The notes below the pieces were generated by a model. It was not told the origin of the DNA. It was given only the letters and a program-made list of their open reading frames with translations, and did no database searches. 38,399 nt of DNA, from the NCBI GenBank assembly GCA_902491515.1, contig CABUIC010000026.1:1-38399 (forward strand), in the 5' to 3' direction. Positions 33,168 through 38,399 of the stretch are shown piece by piece (position 1 is the stretch's first letter; each line of letters starts with the position of its first letter). The DNA comes from an uncultured Porphyromonadaceae bacterium (GTDB lineage Bacteria > Bacteroidota > Bacteroidia > Bacteroidales > Muribaculaceae). Made by a program: the position numbers and the translations under genes.

Positions 33168-35954
33168 TTAGAAACGGATACCGACATTTGCGAACACGCG
33201 CACGCCCTGGGCGTAGCTCAGGCGGTTCGGGTAGGCGTTGCGGTCGTAGTTCTTCGTGTCGACGCGGCCCTGCTGGTAGACGTAGGTCGCGATGTCGCGG
33301 TTGTTGAGGATGTTGTTGACGTTGACGTTGATGTTCATGCTCACCTTGCGGTTCAGGTAGATGACCTTGCCGACGGATAGGTTGAGCGTGAAGGCGTTCT
33401 TGAGCTTGTCCTGGGCGGAGAGCTCGTCGATTTTGGCCTGAAGTTCGGCCTCGGAGCCGCCGAACTGCTCCCAGAGGTTGGGAAGTGCCTCGTGGTAGGC
33501 CGGCGAGAGGTTCACGTAGCTGTCGGCCTGGAAAGTGCCGTTCAGGTTGAAGAACCAGTTGTGGGGAGCGGCGTAGTCGATGCCCAGGTTGGTGTTGATC
33601 TGCGGGGTCGAGCCCAGGTAGTAGTTGTTGAGGTAGACGGTCTGGGTCGTGTCAGGGTGCAGGCCGTTCTCGAAGGTGCGGGTGCCCTGCGGATTGTTCT
33701 TGTAGTTGAAGCGAGCGAAGGCTCCGGCGAAGGTGGCGGTGATGGAGGGGGTGATTTTGTAGGCCATGCCTACCTCCACTCCTTTATATACGCGGCGCAC
33801 GCCCTGAAGGACGTAGTTGGCATAGGTCTGGTACTGTTCGTCGTAGAAGCCGTTGCGCTCGATGGCGTTGTCGATGTCGGTGTAGAAGCCCGTCACGCTT
33901 CCGCGGAAGCGACGGTAGCTCCAGATGTAGGAGGCGTCGATGGCGATGTTGCGCTCGGCCTCGACGTTGTTGACGACGCTGTTCTTCACGCGCGGGGCGA
34001 TGAACACATTGTCGAAGAGGGGCGCGCGTGTGCCGTACTCGAAGTGGGCCGAGAACTGGTTGCGGCCGTCGAGCTTGTAGGTGGCGCCGAGCTTGAGGGC
34101 GCCGGTGTCGAAGCGGAGCATCTCGCTCTTGCCGAGCGAGTTCTTCGGGGCGCGGCCGTTGCGCATGTGGCCGTCGCGCTGGAACTGCGTGTAATCTACC
34201 TTGAAGCCGTAGTTGATGTCCCAGTGCGGAAGGGTGATTACGTTCTGGGCCCAGGCCGTGGCCTGAAGGGCGTGGATGTCGTAGTCGTAGCCGAACTTGT
34301 CGCCCTTCTTGACGCGGCGGTTCGGGTGGTCGAGGTCGTTCTGGAGGTTGTCGGGAGCGAGGGTGATGTCGCGGTCGCTGAAGGGGTCGACGTCAAGCCA
34401 GAATTCGCCGCCGAGGAGGTCGCGCACGGTTTTGTAGTTCGAGCTCTTCGTGTAGTTGAAGCTCAGGCCGCCCTGGAGGGTCATGAAGGAGTTGAGGCGC
34501 GTGTTGATGTAGGTGTTGAACATCGCGTTCAGCTGCTTGTTGATGCGGTTCTCCAGAATGTAGGAGGAGCCTTTCTTGTCGGCGTCGGGGAGTGTCTCGT
34601 TCTGGATGTTGTTCAGGGCGTTCACCTGATAGAGCTGGTCCCACTTGATCTGGCGGAAGTTCTCGTCGGTCTTCCAGAGATTCAGATAGTAGTCGTACTC
34701 GCTCGAATCCCAGTCTTCTTCGTTGTCCTTGTTGGCGTAGTAGGAGGGAAGGTAGCGGTAGTATGTGGGATTCGGGTCAAGGGCCTTGTAGTACTGGAGC
34801 GCCGTGCGGTTGTAGTAGCTGCTGCGGAAGGCCGCGGCGGTGTTGAGGGTCGTGGCGTCCTTCTTGAAAATCCAGTTGAGGATTACCGTGGGGTCGAAGG
34901 TCTCGGTGATGCGTGCCGAGCGCTTCTTGCCGTCCTGCCAGCCCCAGTCGGGGTTGTAGAGGTTCGAGCCGGCGAGGTCGTAGGCCTCCTGATAGGTGGC
35001 GCGGCCCGTTGCGCGCTGAGTCGGGCCGCCGAAGGCCGTGAGCGTCAGGGTGTGGTTGTCGTTGATTTTCTTCTCGCCGCTGAGGAAGAGGCCGCCGCTG
35101 TTGTAGAAGGTGCCTTTCATCACGCCTTCCTTGGCATAGCGACCGATGGCGCTGACGGTATAGGCCCAGCCCTTGCTGTTCAGGCCCGACGACCATGTGG
35201 CCATGGCGCGGAGCATGTAGTTCGAGTTGGTGTAGGCCACGGAGCCGTTGAAGCCCGGAGCGTAGAGGTCGGTGGTCGTGTTGTAGTTCACGGCGCCGCC
35301 GAGGTCGCCGAAGGCGTAGTTCGCGGCCTCGATGCCCACGTTGGTGGTCTTGTTGCGGAATGCGCGCGAGGTCAGGCCGAGGAGCGAGGAGAAGTTGAAG
35401 CGCCCGCGCACGAGGTCGTTCATCCTGATACCGTTGATGTACACGCTCTGGTACATGTTGTCGTAGCCGCGGAAGCGGTAGTACATCGGGCTGAAGTTGT
35501 ACGACGCCGTGTTGTAGAACAGGTTGTCGTTCGAGCCCGCCAGCGAGGAGATGCTCTGCGCGGCGCCTTCCTCGTCCTCTACGACGGCCTCGTCGAAGAG
35601 AAGATCGTCCTGGTCGCCGTAGAAGTCGCTCGTGGTGGCAGCCGGGTTAAGGCGTATCTCGCCGAGATTGACGGTGCCCGCGCCCCCGACAGGCACGCTG
35701 TAGCTGTCATAGGCGTCGCTCGAAATCACAAGGTGATCCGTTGTCTCGCCGGCCGGCACGCTGATGCGGAAGTCGCCGTTGAAGTTCGTCGTGGCCGTCA
35801 CGCCCTTGTCGCGGAGAAGCACGGTGGCACCCGCAACCGGCGAACCGGTGTTGCTGTTCACGACGACGCCCACTATCGTGTTTGTCGCCGCGTTTTGTGC
35901 CGTCAGCGGCAATATAGCCGTCAACAGCAGCAGCAGGAACAGTTTTAGTTTCAT
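33168..35954 (-). CDS. TonB-dependent receptor with carboxypeptidase-regulatory-like N-terminus
   Basis: 928 residues. The signal peptide (MKLKLFLLLLLTAILPLTAQ) is followed at ~22-110 by a carboxypeptidase-regulatory-like domain ('IVGVVVNSNTGSPVAGATVLLRDKG'). A plug at ~120-250 follows ('SYNFSPMYYRFRGYDNMYQSVYINGIRMNDLVRG'), then a 22-strand-type barrel to 'VRVFANVGIRF', the expected C-terminal Phe. The N-terminal domain is like that of SusC-type receptors, but the gene lacks a susD neighbour; two DUF5689 lipoproteins take that place. It imports an unknown ligand across the outer membrane. The mRNA leader (about 76 bases) has a GCCGC-AAAA-GCGGC stem-loop. The promoter box TATCTTTG is at 36037-36044. 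Confidence 0.9.
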   Translation of the reverse strand: MKLKLFLLLLLTAILPLTAQNAATNTIVGVVVNSNTGSPVAGATVLLRDKGVTATTNFNGDFRISVPAGETTDHLVISSDAYDSYSVPVGGAGTVNLGEIRLNPAATTSDFYGDQDDLLFDEAVVEDEEGAAQSISSLAGSNDNLFYNTASYNFSPMYYRFRGYDNMYQSVYINGIRMNDLVRGRFNFSSLLGLTSRAFRNKTTNVGIEAANYAFGDLGGAVNYNTTTDLYAPGFNGSVAYTNSNYMLRAMATWSSGLNSKGWAYTVSAIGRYAKEGVMKGTFYNSGGLFLSGEKKINDNHTLTLTAFGGPTQRATGRATYQEAYDLAGSNLYNPDWGWQDGKKRSARITETFDPTVILNWIFKKDATTLNTAAAFRSSYYNRTALQYYKALDPNPTYYRYLPSYYANKDNEEDWDSSEYDYYLNLWKTDENFRQIKWDQLYQVNALNNIQNETLPDADKKGSSYILENRINKQLNAMFNTYINTRLNSFMTLQGGLSFNYTKSSNYKTVRDLLGGEFWLDVDPFSDRDITLAPDNLQNDLDHPNRRVKKGDKFGYDYDIHALQATAWAQNVITLPHWDINYGFKVDYTQFQRDGHMRNGRAPKNSLGKSEMLRFDTGALKLGATYKLDGRNQFSAHFEYGTRAPLFDNVFIAPRVKNSVVNNVEAERNIAIDASYIWSYRRFRGSVTGFYTDIDNAIERNGFYDEQYQTYANYVLQGVRRVYKGVEVGMAYKITPSITATFAGAFARFNYKNNPQGTRTFENGLHPDTTQTVYLNNYYLGSTPQINTNLGIDYAAPHNWFFNLNGTFQADSYVNLSPAYHEALPNLWEQFGGSEAELQAKIDELSAQDKLKNAFTLNLSVGKVIYLNRKVSMNINVNVNNILNNRDIATYVYQQGRVDTKNYDRNAYPNRLSYAQGVRVFANVGIRF

Positions 35955-36010
35955 AAGGGAGTTGCTTGTTATGGGTTATATTTTTGAATTATAATCGATT
36001 GCATTTGCAG

Positions 36011-36024
36011 GCCGCTTTTGCGGC
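36011..36024 (-). promoter_or_regulatory. Stem-loop in the 5' leader of the receptor operon
   Basis: GCCGC and GCGGC flank a 4-base loop (AAAA on the minus strand). It starts a few bases past the predicted transcription start, so it may protect or fold the mRNA 5' end. No T run follows, which argues against a terminator. Confidence 0.4.
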
Positions 36025-36036
36025 TATTTCAGCTTT

Positions 36037-36044
36037 CAAAGATA
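36037..36044 (-). promoter_or_regulatory. Candidate -7 box TATCTTTG for the receptor operon
   Basis: TATCTTTG on the minus strand matches TAnnTTTG, about 82 bases before the receptor ATG at 35954. The element 20 bases upstream reads TATG instead of TTTG, so the promoter is weaker than consensus or needs help. Confidence 0.5.
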
Positions 36045-36113
36045 CGGAAAATATTTCAATTATTCATAAATTATGCTTAAGAACATAAAAGTTCGCGCAC
36101 GCGTTATTTTGGT

Positions 36114-37013
36114 ATGAAAACCTGTGATCCCGACATCGTATTCCGCCGCAACGTCGACCTCCTGTCCGTCTCCTCAGAGGTCGAGAGGCGCATGACCCCG
36201 CCCGGCGACGGTCCCCTGCCCTCCCTTGCCGCACTCGGCGAATTTGTCGAAAACGTAAAAACTGTAATTTTTCCCGAGTTTTTCGACAGGCGCCGCTCAT
36301 GCCGCGCGATACGCTCATCCGTAATCGGCGTGAAAATTGAGAAAATATACTCCATCCTCACTGAGGAAATAAACAAGGGCTTCCGCCTCGAGGGCCCCGC
36401 GCCCTGTGAGATTGCAAACCGCCGCTCCTCGCGCCTCGCCCTCGAATTCATCGACAGTCTTCCCGAAATAAAGGCCCGGATGTACACCGACGTCCAGGCA
36501 ATTTACAGCAACGACCCCGCCGCCGACGGATATACCGAAATAATCCTCTCCTACCCCGGCCTGCGCGCCATTCTCAACTACCGCGTGGCCCACACCCTCC
36601 TCCGGCTCGGCATTCCCGTGCTCCCCCGTATGCTCACCGAGCTCGCTCATTCCGACACCGGCATCGACATAAACCCCGGAGCCGAAATCGGGGAATACTT
36701 CGCCATCGACCACGGAACCGGAGTTGTGATCGGACAGACCTGCATAATCGGAAACCACGTCACCCTCTATCAGGGCGTGACACTCGGCGCACGGAACTTC
36801 ACCCTCGACGGCGCCGGACACCCCATGAACATCCCCCGCCATCCCGTCATCGAGGACCGCGTCACAATATATTCCAACGCCTCAATCCTCGGCCGCATTA
36901 CAGTCGGCCAAGGAAGCGTCATCGGCGGCAACGTATGGCTCACCTCCTCCGTCCCCCCGAATTCAAGAATCCTGCAAAGCAAGAACCTCACTGAACCCCG
37001 CGTACTCGTATGA
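36114..37013 (+). CDS. cysE: Serine O-acetyltransferase
   Basis: 299 residues. It uses acetyl-CoA to make O-acetylserine, the precursor of cysteine. The C-terminal left-handed beta-helix (hexapeptide repeats) has the family motifs 'GIDINPGAEIGEYFAIDHGTGVVIGQTCIIG', 'LYQGVTLGARNFTLDG' and 'HPVIEDRVTIYSNASILG'. The ~130-residue N-terminal helical region is longer than in short CysE forms. A candidate -7 box one base off consensus (TTATTTTG, 36104-36111) ends 2 bases before the ATG, so the mRNA may be leaderless. It overlaps cysK by 4 bases, which pairs the two enzymes of cysteine synthesis. Confidence 0.92.
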   Translation: MKTCDPDIVFRRNVDLLSVSSEVERRMTPPGDGPLPSLAALGEFVENVKTVIFPEFFDRRRSCRAIRSSVIGVKIEKIYSILTEEINKGFRLEGPAPCEIANRRSSRLALEFIDSLPEIKARMYTDVQAIYSNDPAADGYTEIILSYPGLRAILNYRVAHTLLRLGIPVLPRMLTELAHSDTGIDINPGAEIGEYFAIDHGTGVVIGQTCIIGNHVTLYQGVTLGARNFTLDGAGHPMNIPRHPVIEDRVTIYSNASILGRITVGQGSVIGGNVWLTSSVPPNSRILQSKNLTEPRVLV

Positions 37014-37936
37014 TAGCAAAGTTCCTCACTGAACTCGTGGGCAACACGCCCATGCTCGAACTCTCCCGAATCATGCACCGCGAGAAGCTCCCGGCCCGCG
37101 TGCTCGTAAAAATAGAAAGTTTTAACCCGGCCGGAAGCGTCAAGGACCGCACGGCCCTCGCCATGGTCGAGTGCGCCGAGGCCGAAGGCGTGCTCCGTCC
37201 CGGAGGCGTGATTATAGAGCCCACCAGCGGCAACACCGGAATCGGCCTCGCATGGGTGGCCCGCGCAAAGGGCTACCGCGCCATAATGACAATGCCCGAG
37301 TCCATGAGCCTCGAGCGCCGACGCCTCCTCGAAGCCTACGGCGCCGAAATAGTCCTCACCCCCGCCACCGACGGTATGCGCGGCGCCATCGCCGAAGCCG
37401 AGCGCCTCCGCGACCGCACCCCCGGCTCCATCATCCTCGGCCAGTTCTCGAATCCCGCCAACCCCGCCGTCCACCGTCTCACCACCGGACCCGAAATCTG
37501 GCGCGACACCGACGGCGCAGTCGATATCTTCGTGGCCGGTGTCGGAACCGGCGGAACAATCTCCGGAGTCGGCCAGGCTCTCAAGGCCCGCAAGCCCGGA
37601 GTGCGCATCGTGGCCGTAGAGCCCGCAGCTTCCCCCGTCCTTACCGGCGGTCAGCCCGGCCCCCACAAAATTCAGGGCATAGGCGCCGGATTCATTCCCG
37701 AAAACTACGACCCCGCCGTAGTCGACGATGTCTTGGCCGTCACCGACGACGAAGCCGCGGGAGCCGCACGGCTCCTCGTTGCCGAAGAAGGCCTCCTCGC
37801 CGGATACTCCTCCGGCGCGGCACTCGCCGCCGCCCTCCATCTCGCACGTCTGCCCGAGAATGCCGGACGAACAATCGTAGCCCTCCTCCCCGACACCGGC
37901 GACCGCTACCTTTCCACTCCGCTCTTCGGGCATTGA
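37010..37936 (+). CDS. cysK: Cysteine synthase A (O-acetylserine sulfhydrylase)
   Basis: 308 residues, a normal size. 'LVGNTPMLELSR' and 'FNPAGSVKDRTALAM' (the PLP Lys), 'PTSGNTGIGLAW' (the substrate loop) and 'GVGTGGTISGVGQ' (the phosphate loop) are all intact. The PLP enzyme condenses O-acetylserine with sulfide to make cysteine. The start overlaps the cysE stop by 4 bases (ATGA), so the two proteins are made together and could form the cysteine synthase complex. The stop is followed 11 bases later by the MITE-like element. Confidence 0.95.
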   Translation: MIAKFLTELVGNTPMLELSRIMHREKLPARVLVKIESFNPAGSVKDRTALAMVECAEAEGVLRPGGVIIEPTSGNTGIGLAWVARAKGYRAIMTMPESMSLERRRLLEAYGAEIVLTPATDGMRGAIAEAERLRDRTPGSIILGQFSNPANPAVHRLTTGPEIWRDTDGAVDIFVAGVGTGGTISGVGQALKARKPGVRIVAVEPAASPVLTGGQPGPHKIQGIGAGFIPENYDPAVVDDVLAVTDDEAAGAARLLVAEEGLLAGYSSGAALAAALHLARLPENAGRTIVALLPDTGDRYLSTPLFGH

Positions 37937-37947
37937 ACAAGAAGACG

Positions 37948-38075
37948 AGGCTGTGTCAAAATTCCGTTGGAGAAGAAATTCTTGAAATAGCATTACTCTA
38001 ACGTACTGAAAAACAGTAGGGACGTGCCATGGCACGTCCGCCCCTAACGGGCGAATTTGAATTTTGACACAGCCT
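37948..38075. mobile_element. MITE-like element with 17-base terminal inverted repeats
   Basis: AGGCTGTGTCAAAATTC (37948-37964) is matched perfectly by its inverse GAATTTTGACACAGCCT (38059-38075). The 128-base interior holds no gene but carries a perfect 20-base palindrome GGACGTGCCATGGCACGTCC (38020-38039) and a hairpin CGCCC-CTAAC-GGGCG (38039-38053). Similar ends ('GGCTGTGTCAAAA') are, as I recall, common among insertion sequences of Bacteroidetes, so this may be moved by a transposase made elsewhere. No clear target duplication is visible. It follows cysK and may end its transcript. Confidence 0.65.
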
Positions 38076-38085
38076 AAAAAATACT

Positions 38086-38381
38086 CTGTCAACAACCCTG
38101 TCAATAAGTGTTGAAAAGTTTTCAATGCTTTTCGATAAGAATATTTGGCAATTCGCCGGAACGCAGCGTATGGACAAATCCGCGAGATCTCCAAATTAGT
38201 TTCTTTTTACTTTCTCCTGAGTTTTCAAGGTCCTTTTCTATAGTTTTCAACATCCGGAAGAGGACTTTTTTTTCTACAGCGCATATTATCAACATATTGT
38301 CAATAACTATAAATTATGCTTGTTTTCCAATAATTTACCTTGTAACGCGAGTTCGGGATAAAAACATACGATTTTTATCCC
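38086..38381. other. AT-rich region with DnaA-box-like motifs, possible oriC
   Basis: No gene of interest is seen in these ~300 bases, and AT content is much higher than in the rest of the window. DnaA-box-like 9-mers are TGTTGAAAA (38109-38117, reverse of TTTTCAACA), TTTTCAATG (38119-38127), TTTTCAAGG (38222-38230), TTTTCAACA (38244-38252) and TTATCAACA (38286-38294, one mismatch to TTATCCACA). TTTTCCAAT occurs at 38323-38331. A perfect inverted repeat GGGATAAAAA (38355-38364) / TTTTTATCCC (38372-38381) follows. This is the look of a replication origin or a DnaA-controlled promoter. Neighbouring dnaA cannot be seen. Confidence 0.4.
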
Positions 38382-38399
38382 ATGGCTAAGGGCACAAAT
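38382..38399 (+). CDS. Possible start of a gene cut by the window edge
   Basis: An ATG directly after the inverted repeat opens six codons (MAKGTN) before the window ends. If the upstream region is oriC, the gene could be dnaA, but six residues prove nothing. Confidence 0.2.

Noticed and set aside
33492..35948. An 818-codon plus-strand frame over the TonB receptor
   Set aside because: Antisense shadow of a clear receptor with signal peptide, plug and barrel.
38108..38389. 93-codon frame across the possible oriC
   Set aside because: Composition is unlike the other genes (AT-rich, Phe- and Ser-rich), it lies over the DnaA-box-like motifs and has no domain.

Overview
The window is about 38 kb of GC-rich DNA from a member of the Bacteroidota, most likely the order Bacteroidales and perhaps a Muribaculaceae-like gut lineage. 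The reasons are the TAnnTTTG promoter boxes with a TTTG element 20 bases upstream, the TonB-dependent receptors, the lipoproteins with DUF5689-like and DUF6359-like domains, the BspA-like leucine-rich repeat protein, the type IX secretion (T9SS)-like C-terminal tails, and the gene order DUF4271 - hemD - rnpA - yidD - tatD. The family assignment is an inference from protein style and was not tested by search.

Layout. 1-273: palindromic repeats and a terminator. 274-6663 (minus): a large secreted GLUG-repeat protein, a TonB-dependent receptor and a DUF2461 protein. 6716-11413 (minus): a housekeeping run with an MscS-type channel, a TatD-like hydrolase, yidD, rnpA, hemD, a DUF4271 membrane protein and a LOG-family protein. 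11550-12867 (plus): an S24/HTH regulator overlapping rnhB. 12868-13775: a small AT-richer islet with a truncated DUF3791-like remnant and a frameshifted DUF4160-DUF2442 gene. 13792-15227 (minus): an LD-carboxypeptidase and a SpoU RNA methyltransferase. 15289-17515 (plus): a flippase-like membrane protein and a carboxy(nor)spermidine dehydrogenase. 17777-18481 (minus): a sugar nucleotidyltransferase. 18664-21351 (plus): a secreted endonuclease/exonuclease/phosphatase (EEP) enzyme and a secreted DUF6359 protein. 21455-26841 (minus): a tightly coupled seven-gene operon (trmB, mrp, aroQ, glycosyltransferase, epimerase, small membrane protein, O-methyltransferase). 27011-28504 (minus): a leucine-rich repeat protein. 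28629-35954 (minus): a TonB-dependent receptor with two paralogous surface lipoproteins. 36114-37936 (plus): cysE-cysK. 37937-38399: a MITE-like element and an AT-rich region with DnaA-box-like motifs that may be oriC.

The most interesting candidate system joins two loci. The receptor operon (28629-35954) encodes a SusC-like receptor without SusD but with two lipoproteins built from DUF5689-like, DUF6359-like and choice-of-anchor-J modules. The EEP locus (18664-21351) encodes a nuclease-type enzyme next to a secreted protein made of the same DUF6359 and anchor-J modules. DUF5689/DUF6359 look like OB-fold domains, so I infer a surface system for degrading and importing nucleic acids or a phosphorylated ligand. 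This is a hypothesis. Other notable signals are the cluster of strong promoters with an invariant 20-base spacer, several nearly leaderless starts, and a dispersed family of palindromic intergenic repeats.
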